In this document: positions 26,140-33,354 of the stretch, in pieces | Layout of the letters: each line of letters starts with the position of its first letter | How positions within the stretch are numbered: the first letter of the stretch is position 1 | From: Salinigranum salinum | GTDB lineage: Archaea > Halobacteriota > Halobacteria > Halobacteriales > Haloferacaceae | DNA: 64,000 bases | Assembly: GCF_009176545.1 (NCBI RefSeq) | Contig: NZ_VTOJ01000001.1 | Location: 2,232,001 to 2,296,000, forward strand | Direction: 5' to 3' | Notes under the pieces: generated by a model | Databases searched by the model: none | What the model saw: the letters and a program-made list of their open reading frames with translations, nothing else | Told to the model about the DNA's origin: nothing | Position numbers and translations under genes: made by a program

Positions 26140-26829
26140 ATGATCGTAGAATTCGACATCGACTCCGACGTCCTCTCGCACGCGCTCCAGCACGCCCCGG
26201 AGATGTCCGTCGTCGTCGACCAGCTCGACGCGTCCGACGCGGTGCCGCTCCGGAACCTCTTCTGGGCGACCGGCGGGGCGTTCGAGACGTTCGAGGACGC
26301 CCTCGCCGAGGACCCGACGATCACCGCGTTCGAGTGTATCGCCGAAGAGGGTGACGCACGGCTCTACCGGGTCCAGTACACCGACGACGTCCCCGAGGTC
26401 GCCGCCTACCGTGCGTCGGTCGCACTCGACGGCGTCGTCCTCCGCGCGGAGAACGACGGCAGCGGCTGGCTCGTCAGGATGCGCTTCCCGGACCGCGAAT
26501 CCATCGCCGCGTTCTGTGAACGCTGCTGGGAGTCCGGCTTCGACCTGCGTATCCGGGCCGTGTACGACCAGCGGAACGAGGCGCCCGAGAAACGGTACGG
26601 GCTCACCCAGGCGCAGTACGAGACGCTCCTCACGGCGCTCGAACACGACTACTTCTCTATCCCACGCGGCGCCTCGCTGCGGGACGTCGCCGACGAACTC
26701 GGTGTCTCGAGCCAGGCCGCCTCCGAACGACTCCGGCGAGGGATGAAGACGCTCGTCCGCGCGACGCTGGCCGATCCGGAGGAGTACAGCGACGCCGAGG
26801 CGGCGGCCGAGGCGAACGCCGATCAGTGA
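26140..26829 (+). CDS. Bacterio-opsin-activator-type helix-turn-helix regulator
   Basis: 229 residues. A C-terminal HTH_10/bat domain (about residues 165-220; YGLTQAQYETLLTALEHDYF, DVADELGVSSQAASERLRRG) follows a sensor-like N-terminal region (about 1-150) with the pattern MIVEFDIDSDVLSHALQHAP typical of the haloarchaeal bat family. ATG 26140 gives the usual family N-terminus; GTG 26050, 31 bases downstream of a TATA box, would add 30 residues and cannot be excluded. The gene is preceded by three 30-bp tandem repeats that may be its operators. Confidence 0.87.
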   Translation: MIVEFDIDSDVLSHALQHAPEMSVVVDQLDASDAVPLRNLFWATGGAFETFEDALAEDPTITAFECIAEEGDARLYRVQYTDDVPEVAAYRASVALDGVVLRAENDGSGWLVRMRFPDRESIAAFCERCWESGFDLRIRAVYDQRNEAPEKRYGLTQAQYETLLTALEHDYFSIPRGASLRDVADELGVSSQAASERLRRGMKTLVRATLADPEEYSDAEAAAEANADQ

Positions 26830-26989
26830 GTGGGTGAGCGGCGTGACCGACGGGACGGCGTGGACGACCGACTGACCGGTCGACGGGAGGACGTGGACGA
26901 CTACCGCGACGAGATCCACGACGACCGGTCGTCGACGACGGCTCGGCGACGTGCCAGCAGTTCCGAACGTTCCGGAGTCGGCACCCGCC

Positions 26990-28600
26990 TCAGAGGTCGG
27001 CGTCGATCCGATCGGCCGCACGGAGCGCGAGCGCCGCGATCGTGAGCGTCGGGTTCATCGCGCCGCCCGTGGGGAAGACGCTCGACCCGACGAGCCAGAG
27101 GTTCGCGAGGTCGTGCGTTCTGAGCCCCGAATCGACGACGCTCTCGTCGGGGTCGGTTCCCATTCGCGTCGTCCCCATCTGGTGGAACGCCGGTCCGGTG
27201 TTCTCCGGACCGACGCGCCACTCGATCGTCGCGCCCAGTTCGTCGAGTACCGATCTCTGGACCCGGTTCGCTCGCCGCAGGGCCGCCCTCGTCGACTCGT
27301 CGAGCGACCACTGCACGTCCGGGACCGGGTTGCCGTGGTCGTCCGTTCGAGCGGGATCGAGCGTCACGCGGTTCTCCCGCCGCGGGAACTGTTCGACGAG
27401 CGCCCCCATCCCGACGTGGGTGCCGTACGCGTCGGCGACCGCGGCCTGCAGGTCGTCGCCCCACGTGCCCGCGGAGAGCGCCACACCCACCGGCGTCGGT
27501 CCGGCGTAGTTGAGGAACTCCAGTTTGACCCCGTTGATCGGCTCCGTGTCGTCGTAGAACTGGTGTGACTCGCTGGTGTTGAAGCCGACGTGGTGTTGCC
27601 GGGTGTCGGCGTCGAGCCGTCCGCCCATCCCCGCGAAGAGGTGGTCCATGAAGTACCGTCCTACCGCCCCGGAGGAGTTCGCCAGGCCGTCGGGATACGC
27701 GGGAGAACGCGACAGCAGGAGCAGGCGCGGGGTCTCGACGCCCCCGGCGGCGACGACGAATCGGCGAGCCGTCTGTTCGTGTTCGGTCCCGTCGGGTGTG
27801 GCGTACACCGCCGCCTCGATCCGGTCGCCCGCCCGGTCGTGGACCAGCCGCTGGACCGGGGCACGGTCGATCACGCGCGCTCCCGCCTCGACCGCCCGCG
27901 AGACGTGCGTCTCCGCGGTGTACTTCGCGCCCGAGGGACAGACCGGCTTGCAGGTGCCGAAGCCGACGCAGGCACCCCGACCGTCGTACGGTTCGGAGTT
28001 GCGCGCGTTCGGCACGGAGTGCATGTCGATCCCCAGTCGCTCGCAGGCCGGCGCGAACAGCGAGTCCGAGTACGACGGGGGGAACGCCGGGAGCGGAAAC
28101 GGCTCCTCCCGAGGTGGGGCGTACGGGTTGTCGAGGGCCCCGGCGACGCCCAGTTCACGCTCCGCGTCGAGGTAGTCGGGGCGGAGTTCCTCGTACGAGA
28201 GCGGCCAGTCGACGCCGACGCCGTGTCTCGTGCGGAGCTCGAAGTCGCGCTCGTGGAGCCGCATCACCATCCCGTGCCAGTGGAGCGACGAGCCGCCGAC
28301 ACCCTTGACGCGCGCGGCGTTCAGGGGGTAGTGTCGTCGTCCCGACGACGTGTAGGCGTCGCGCGGGCCGCCCATCTCCCACGGGTTCGCCATGTCGGGC
28401 CGGAGGTGCGTCTCCATCCGTCCCCGGCGGTCGCCCGCGTCACCGTCGAACCGCGGCCCCGCCTCCAGGATCACGACGTCGTGGCCCGCCTCGGCCAGTC
28501 GACACGCGACGAGTGCTCCCGCCGGGCCGGAGCCGACCACACAGACGTCCGTCCGCGGCGAGGGGGTGCGGTCGCGGTCGTCACCGGACGGGTCAGCCAT
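26990..28600 (-). CDS. GMC family oxidoreductase (gluconate 2-dehydrogenase large-subunit type)
   Basis: 536 residues. The FAD-binding motif VCVVGSGPAGALVACRLAEAG is near residues 19-39 and the GMC signature KGVGGSSLHWHGMVMRL near 98. A Cys-rich stretch (GACVGFGTCKPVCPSGAKY, near 205) is typical of gluconate/sugar dehydrogenase large subunits. The C-terminal active-site His region is HQMGTTRMGTDP (near 480). It would oxidise a sugar or sugar acid. The start overlaps the stop of the small-subunit gene at 28593 by eight bases, so the two are co-translated. No cytochrome c subunit lies beside it. Confidence 0.88.
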   Translation of the reverse strand: MADPSGDDRDRTPSPRTDVCVVGSGPAGALVACRLAEAGHDVVILEAGPRFDGDAGDRRGRMETHLRPDMANPWEMGGPRDAYTSSGRRHYPLNAARVKGVGGSSLHWHGMVMRLHERDFELRTRHGVGVDWPLSYEELRPDYLDAERELGVAGALDNPYAPPREEPFPLPAFPPSYSDSLFAPACERLGIDMHSVPNARNSEPYDGRGACVGFGTCKPVCPSGAKYTAETHVSRAVEAGARVIDRAPVQRLVHDRAGDRIEAAVYATPDGTEHEQTARRFVVAAGGVETPRLLLLSRSPAYPDGLANSSGAVGRYFMDHLFAGMGGRLDADTRQHHVGFNTSESHQFYDDTEPINGVKLEFLNYAGPTPVGVALSAGTWGDDLQAAVADAYGTHVGMGALVEQFPRRENRVTLDPARTDDHGNPVPDVQWSLDESTRAALRRANRVQRSVLDELGATIEWRVGPENTGPAFHQMGTTRMGTDPDESVVDSGLRTHDLANLWLVGSSVFPTGGAMNPTLTIAALALRAADRIDADL

Positions 28601-29195
28601 CGTCGAGCGCCTCCGGACCGCGCCGGTACGAGCCGATCCCGCCGGGGTAGCCCACGGGGTTCTCCGTGCCGATGAGCTCTCCTCCCGTTGGAGACGTGTA
28701 CAGCGCGTACAGCAGGTCGTTCACGACGAAGAAGCGCAGGCGGGCCGAGATGGCACCCCCGGGATCGGGGTCGGCCACGTCCACGCCGAGGTCGCGCAGG
28801 AGTCGATCACGCGTCTCGGGGGCGAGCGAGGCGAACGCCTCGCCGTGCCAGTCGCGGGCGATCGCGTCCAGTTCGGCAGCCGCCGCTGCCACGCCGGCGC
28901 GGTGGTCGGGGTCGCTTCGGATCCGTCCCCGGACGTACGTCTCGACGAACCGCTCGTGTCCCTCGACCGCCGACGGGTAGAGCACCTCCGCGGCCGCGAC
29001 GAGCACGCCGAGTGCGTCCTCGTCGACGCGCTGACGTCCGTCGGAGCGCCCCACGTCTCCGTCGCGGTCGTCGTCGTCACCGTCGTCGGCGACCGGCGGT
29101 CCGTGCGTCGCGAGTTCGCCGAGCGCCGCCCCGCCGCCGACGCTCACTCCGACGCCCGCGAGGACGGCGAGCGCGTCGCGTCGCGACAGTCTCAT
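28593..29195 (-). CDS. Gluconate 2-dehydrogenase subunit 3-like protein with Tat-type signal
   Basis: 200 residues. The N-terminus MRLSRRDALAVLAGVGVSVGG is a twin-arginine signal, exporting the folded pair to the cell surface, with the partner GMC enzyme presumably carried along. The mature part resembles subunit 3 (EVLYPSAVEGHERFVETYV, and FVVNDLLYALYTSPTGGELIG near the C-terminus). ATG 29195 is chosen because a DtxR-like box covering the TATA region ends eight bases upstream; the longer start at 29234 would put that box inside the coding sequence. Confidence 0.85.
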   Translation of the reverse strand: MRLSRRDALAVLAGVGVSVGGGAALGELATHGPPVADDGDDDDRDGDVGRSDGRQRVDEDALGVLVAAAEVLYPSAVEGHERFVETYVRGRIRSDPDHRAGVAAAAAELDAIARDWHGEAFASLAPETRDRLLRDLGVDVADPDPGGAISARLRFFVVNDLLYALYTSPTGGELIGTENPVGYPGGIGSYRRGPEALDDG

Positions 29196-29204
29196 CGCCC
29201 CGAT

Positions 29205-29223
29205 TTTGGTTAGCCTAAACTTA
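29205..29223 (-). promoter_or_regulatory. DtxR/IdeR-type operator overlapping the promoter
   Basis: Read on the minus strand, taagtttaggctaaccaaa matches the IdeR/DtxR consensus ttaggttaggctaacctaa at 16 of 19 positions. It lies 10-28 bases before ATG 29195, where the TATA box and start site should be, so an iron- or manganese-dependent repressor bound here would block transcription of the oxidoreductase pair. Confidence 0.55.
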
Positions 29224-29238
29224 TGGGTTGCCATCTCC

Positions 29239-29281
29239 GGTGGCACCGTCCCCCGGAGTCTCTCCGACCGGAGACGCCACC
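29239..29281 (+). other. Nested inverted repeat ahead of the TBP-like gene
   Basis: An outer stem ggtggc/gccacc (29239-29244 and 29276-29281) encloses an inner stem gtctc/gagac (29258-29262 and 29271-29275). It would fold in RNA just upstream of ATG 29315 if transcription starts before it. Confidence 0.35.
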
Positions 29282-29314
29282 AGACGTATGTGGCGGCGGT
29301 CTCGAACGGGTGGC

Positions 29315-29992
29315 ATGGGAGAGACGCACAGGGACCGGGCGGAGCGGGTGGTGGAATCGCTCGGGCTCGGACTCGGCGACGACGGCTTTCCGGACGTCGC
29401 GGTCGGACGCCGACTCGCGTACGCGACGGTGCCCGACTGGATCGACACGAGCACGCCCGGTTCGACACTCGAATCCGAGCGGACGAGCGGGCTGGACGGC
29501 GCTCGCGGCGTGGTGTACGAACTCCCGACGTTCGGCCTGCGCGTGCTCGTGTTCGAGGCCGGCGTGGTCGTCTGCCCGGACGCGTCGGACCGCGACGTGG
29601 CGGGGGCGGCGCTCACGGCGACGGTGACGAAGCTCGCCGGGACGCCGGTCGACCCCGCCGCCCTCGGGCTGCGGACCGTCTCGCTGTCCGCGGGACCGGA
29701 CGGCACGTGGTCGCCGACGGCGGTCGAAGACGTGACCGGAACCCCCCTGCAGGAGGTCGAGCCCGACGACGGGGACGACGCCGAACGCGACCGCCCCGAC
29801 GTCGGGACGGGCGTCGGCGTGACTCCGGGACCGTGTTCGGCGTGTGGGCGCGTCCCCGACGGCTGGGAGCAGTACTGCCCGCGGTGTGGGACGGATCTCA
29901 AGCCCGAACAGTGCGCGTCGTGCGGGGCGTCGCTCGCCCGCTGGATGCTCTACTGCCCGTCGTGTGGCGTCGACGTGACCGGATCGCTCTGA
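29315..29992 (+). CDS. TBP-like repeat fused to a double zinc ribbon
   Basis: 225 residues. Residues about 20-105 resemble one half-repeat of TATA-binding protein: an extended start, then GARGVVYELPTFGLRVLVFE followed by AGVVVCPDASDRDV and a helix (AGAALTATVTKLAG), the order seen in TBP. The C-terminus has two zinc ribbons, CSACGRVPDGWEQYCPRCG and CASCGASLARWMLYCPSCG, with all eight Cys present. There is one TBP-like half, not two, so it is unlikely to bind a TATA box as a normal TBP does. It might be a transcription cofactor or simply a zinc-ribbon adaptor. The TBP resemblance is read by eye and needs a profile search. Confidence 0.7.
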   Translation: MGETHRDRAERVVESLGLGLGDDGFPDVAVGRRLAYATVPDWIDTSTPGSTLESERTSGLDGARGVVYELPTFGLRVLVFEAGVVVCPDASDRDVAGAALTATVTKLAGTPVDPAALGLRTVSLSAGPDGTWSPTAVEDVTGTPLQEVEPDDGDDAERDRPDVGTGVGVTPGPCSACGRVPDGWEQYCPRCGTDLKPEQCASCGASLARWMLYCPSCGVDVTGSL

Positions 29993-30064
29993 TCGGGCGT
30001 CGCCGCCGCGACCGCCCTTCCCTGGTCGGCGTCCGGCGGCGACCCCATCCTGCCGACGCGGTAT

Positions 30065-30074
30065 CATTTATACT
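30065..30074 (+). promoter_or_regulatory. TATA box for the 30101 gene
   Basis: catttatact is centred about 30 bases before ATG 30101. Confidence 0.55.
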
Positions 30075-30100
30075 CCTCGTGGCACAACTCCCGAACGCAC

Positions 30101-30814
30101 ATGGAACTCACCTGGCACGGACACTCCTGCTGGCACGTACAGGTCGACGACACCTCGCTGCTCATCGACCCGTTCTTCGACAACCCTCACACCTCGCTGG
30201 AGCCGGCCGAGGTCGACACGCCGGACTACCTGCTTCTGACACACGGCCACGCCGACCACATCGCCCACGCGGGCGAGTTCTCCGGGGCGACCGTCGTCGG
30301 AACGCCCGAACTCACGGGGTACGTGAGCGAGGAGATGGGGTTCGACGAGAGTATCGGGATGAACATCGGCGGCACCGTCGAGTGCGGCGACGCGTACGTG
30401 ACGATGCACCGCGCGGACCACACCAACGGCATCATGACCGGCTACGAGTACGACGCCGGGATGCCCGCCGGCTACGTGATCTCGGACACCGTGCCGACGC
30501 AGGTGTCGGACGAGGAGTCGACGACGTTCTACCACGCGGGCGACACGGGTCTCATGACCGAGATGCGCGACGTGATCGGGCCGTATCTCGAACCCGACGC
30601 CGCCGCCCTCCCGGTGGGCGACCACTTCACCATGGGGCCGTGGCAGGCGGCCGTCGCCGTCGACTGGCTCGACGTCGACCACGCGTTCCCGATGCACTAC
30701 GACACGTTCCCACCGATCGAGATCGACGTCGACGACTTCGTACGCGAGGTCGCCGGGACGGGCAGCGACGCCGAGGTTCACGTCCTCGCCGGCGACGAGA
30801 CGTTCGAGCTCTGA
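30101..30814 (+). CDS. Metallo-beta-lactamase-fold hydrolase, UPF0173 type
   Basis: 237 residues. The first residues [14 protein letters not shown] and the zinc motif [16 protein letters not shown] (about residues 45-60) define a UPF0173-type metal-dependent hydrolase. Further ligands are in [11 protein letters not shown] (near 106), [13 protein letters not shown] (near 145) and [14 protein letters not shown] (near 200). Cytosolic; substrate unknown. TATA box present 30 bases upstream. Confidence 0.92.
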   Translation: MELTWHGHSCWHVQVDDTSLLIDPFFDNPHTSLEPAEVDTPDYLLLTHGHADHIAHAGEFSGATVVGTPELTGYVSEEMGFDESIGMNIGGTVECGDAYVTMHRADHTNGIMTGYEYDAGMPAGYVISDTVPTQVSDEESTTFYHAGDTGLMTEMRDVIGPYLEPDAAALPVGDHFTMGPWQAAVAVDWLDVDHAFPMHYDTFPPIEIDVDDFVREVAGTGSDAEVHVLAGDETFEL

Positions 30815-30955
30815 TCGGTCCGGCGACGACGAACGCTTCCGGACCGATAGTCGACCGTCCGAGGGCGAGGTCGTCCCCGGTTTCGGCGACCCGCCCGCAT
30901 CCCGAGCCGGACAGCCAGCACGTTTTCGGCCGTCCGCGTCGAACCTCGACCGAGC

Positions 30956-31402
30956 ATGGTGACCGTCTCGGCGACCACGCAGGTCGCAGTCTGCCCCGAC
31001 CGCGCCTTCGCGTTCGTCGACACGCCGGCGAATCACGAACGGATCTCCCCGAGCATCGCGTCCGTCCACGACGTCGAGCCGCTCGACGGCGGCGGCCACC
31101 GCGCCGCGTACACCTACCGGATGGTCGGCGTCCCGCTCGGGGGCGAGATCGAAGTCGTGCGACACGATCCCCCTCGACGGCTGACGTTCGAGATCCGGGG
31201 CGGGATCGACGGCGAGATGGACTGGCAGTTCGAACCGAGCGAGGCGGGGACGCGCGTCACCTGCGAGGCGACGTTCGCGGTCCCCGGCGGCGCGCTCGGG
31301 TCTGTCGTCGAGCCGGTGATCCGTGCGTACAACCAGCGCGAACTCGACCGGACGCTGACGAACCTGGCGGCGGCGCTCGCGGAGTCGGAGCCGAGCTCGT
31401 AA
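30956..31402 (+). CDS. SRPBCC/CoxG-type lipid- or ligand-binding protein
   Basis: 148 residues of a START-like helix-grip fold: MVTVSATTQVAVCPDRAFAF opens, followed by strands YTYRMVGVPLGGEIEVV and TFEIRGGIDGEMDWQFEP and a long C-terminal helix (YNQRELDRTLTNLAAALAE). Such proteins bind hydrophobic ligands or act as polyketide-cyclase-like enzymes; no catalytic residue can be named here. It is followed after about 125 bases by a sensor kinase on the same strand. Confidence 0.8.
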   Translation: MVTVSATTQVAVCPDRAFAFVDTPANHERISPSIASVHDVEPLDGGGHRAAYTYRMVGVPLGGEIEVVRHDPPRRLTFEIRGGIDGEMDWQFEPSEAGTRVTCEATFAVPGGALGSVVEPVIRAYNQRELDRTLTNLAAALAESEPSS

Positions 31403-31498
31403 CACGACCGACCGCGGACGCCCCCGCCCGGTTCTCGGAGGCGATACTCGCGGCAGCGGCTTTTTACGATCACGCCAGCACTCATCGGTGAGTACGGC

Positions 31499-31514
31499 GA
31501 CACCACGTGGTGTC
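31499..31514. promoter_or_regulatory. Perfect 16-bp palindrome ahead of the sensor kinase
   Basis: gacaccacgtggtgtc is a perfect dyad ending 13 bases before ATG 31528. A TATA box (gctttttacg, 31460-31469) puts the start site a few bases upstream of the palindrome, so a protein bound here would affect transcript elongation or initiation. Confidence 0.5.
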
Positions 31515-31527
31515 TCTGTCGTGAGAG

Positions 31528-33249
31528 ATGAAGCTCAGAACGAAGTTCGTCGTCGTGCTGTTCGTGGTCACGCTGGTCCTCAGCAGCGTCACCTACGGCG
31601 GGCTGGAGCTGTACAAGGGTGAGACGCTCGAACGGAACCAGGCGAGCGTCGACGAGTCGGCGCGGCTGGCGGCCGACCAGATCGACAGCGAGATCCGCGA
31701 ACGTCGTGACTACGTCGGCTACGTGGCCTCACAGCCGGCGACCGCGGACTTCTCGCGGGGCGACGAGACGATCGGTGGCGTCGTCAACAACAGTCGGTTC
31801 TTCGCCGCACAGATCGTGGCGGCGAACGGGACGGTCGTCGCGTTCGGCGGACAGATCGACGAGACTGTTCGACGGGACGCCATCGGCTCCGACGTCTCCG
31901 ACGAGGCGTACTTCGCGGAGGCGACGACGAGGAGTTCGTACGTCTCGGCCCCCGAGTCGGTTTCTTCGCGCGACCGATACCTGGTCGTCATCAGCGCCCC
32001 CATCCTCACCGAATCCGGACTCCACGGCGTATTCGCGGCCTCGATCTACGTCTCGACCGACACGCTACTCGACCCCGTCGCCACGCTCGACACGCGGACC
32101 CAGCGCGTGACCGTCACGGCCGGTGACACGGTCCTCTTCGATAGCGACGACCGGTTCGACCAGGTGCTCACCAGTACGGTCGCGGTCGAGGAGACCGGCT
32201 GGCAGCTCACCGTGGCGCGGGACCGTTCGCTGCTGAACGCACAGCTCCAGTCGCTCGCGGTCGCACAGGGGGTCGGGCTCCTCTTGGTGCTCGTGGCCGT
32301 GGTGGGGTTTTGGATGTGGGAGTACCGCATGAACCTCCGACAGACCGAGCGTCTCCTCGACGGCTTCTCCGCGCTGCTCGACGGCGACCACGGCCACTCG
32401 CTCGACATGGCGACGAGCGAGGAGTGGATGCAGATCGGCGAGGGGTTCAACGAACTCTCGGCGGGACTGGCCGCGCGGGAGGCGGCCGTCCACGAGCGCG
32501 AGGAGCGACTCGCGGTCCTGAACCGCATCCTCCGGCACAACCTCCGCAACGACATGAACGTCATCCTCGGCTACGCGGACGTCATCGCCGGTCGCGCCGA
32601 GCGCGAGGCAGTGGCTGCCGCCGCCGAGACCATCCGCGGGAAGGGGACGGACCTGGTCGATCTGAGCCAGAAGGCACGGTGGATCGACGAGGGGCTCGGC
32701 GACGGGACGGTCGAACGGCGTCGTCTCGACATCGTCCCGCTCGTCTCCGACGTGGTCACCGACCTCGCGGAGGCGTACCCGACGGTCGAGGTCGCGACGG
32801 CGTTCCCGGAGTCGGCGACCACGTTCGTCGCACCCACGGTCGAGACCGCGATCCGCAACGTCGTCGAGAACGCCTTCGAGCACAACGACGCCCCTGAACC
32901 GTTCGTGTCGGTGTCAGTCGAGGCTGCAGCCCCGCCCGCCGACGGCCGCGATCCGTGCGAGAGACCGTCCGAACCCCACGCGGCGAACGCACCCGAACGG
33001 GTGAGTGTCGTCGTCGCCGACAACGGCCCCGGTCTCTCCGACTACGAGCGAGAGGTGGTCGTCGAGGGCCACGAGACGGCGCTCGAACACGGCAGCGGGA
33101 TCGGCCTGTGGCTCTCGCGGTGGCTCGTCGAACACTCCGGTGGACGGCTCCGGTTCGCGGACAACGAACCACGAGGGACCGTGGTCACCCTCTCTTTCCC
33201 GACGGCTGATGCCGACCTCCGCCGGGGACGCGGGACCGACCTCCGCTGA
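31528..33249 (+). CDS. Membrane sensor histidine kinase with Cache-type sensor
   Basis: 573 residues. TM1 is VVVLFVVTLVLSSVTYGGL (about 9-27) and TM2 is VGLLLVLVAVVGFWMW (about 248-265). Between them lies an extracellular Cache-like sensor (YVGYVASQPATADFSRGDET, DEAYFAEATTRSSYVSAP). A HAMP-like stretch follows, then the dimerisation helix with the phospho-acceptor His337 (NRILRHNLRNDMNVILGYAD), and HATPase motifs VVENAFEHND, VVADNGPGL and GSGIGLWLSRWLVEHSGG. No response regulator is adjacent. The gene ends inside a 24-bp tandem duplication. Confidence 0.92.
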   Translation: MKLRTKFVVVLFVVTLVLSSVTYGGLELYKGETLERNQASVDESARLAADQIDSEIRERRDYVGYVASQPATADFSRGDETIGGVVNNSRFFAAQIVAANGTVVAFGGQIDETVRRDAIGSDVSDEAYFAEATTRSSYVSAPESVSSRDRYLVVISAPILTESGLHGVFAASIYVSTDTLLDPVATLDTRTQRVTVTAGDTVLFDSDDRFDQVLTSTVAVEETGWQLTVARDRSLLNAQLQSLAVAQGVGLLLVLVAVVGFWMWEYRMNLRQTERLLDGFSALLDGDHGHSLDMATSEEWMQIGEGFNELSAGLAAREAAVHEREERLAVLNRILRHNLRNDMNVILGYADVIAGRAEREAVAAAAETIRGKGTDLVDLSQKARWIDEGLGDGTVERRRLDIVPLVSDVVTDLAEAYPTVEVATAFPESATTFVAPTVETAIRNVVENAFEHNDAPEPFVSVSVEAAAPPADGRDPCERPSEPHAANAPERVSVVVADNGPGLSDYEREVVVEGHETALEHGSGIGLWLSRWLVEHSGGRLRFADNEPRGTVVTLSFPTADADLRRGRGTDLR

Positions 33250-33261
33250 GGACGCGGGACC
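33214..33261 (+). repeat. Two 24-bp tandem repeats at the kinase stop codon
   Basis: Copies at 33214-33237 and 33238-33261 (gacctccgccggggacgcgg, then gacctccgctgaggacgcgg) differ at two positions. One of those differences creates the TGA that ends the kinase, so a duplication event shaped the C-terminus. Confidence 0.7.
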
Positions 33262-33304
33262 GATGAATCGACCGGGTCGCCGGAGCGTCGATGTCCGTTC
33301 GAGT

Positions 33305-33354
33305 CAGTGTCGATCGAGTCGTCAGCGGTCAGTGTCGATCGAGTCGTCAGCGGT
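33305..33354 (+). repeat. Two 25-bp perfect tandem repeats
   Basis: The 25-base unit starting cagtgtcgatcgagtcgtca is repeated exactly at 33305-33329 and 33330-33354. It lies between the kinase and the PKD gene, and its second copy covers the PKD stop codon. The two genes are convergent, so the duplicated sequence is in the 3' end of both. Confidence 0.75.
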
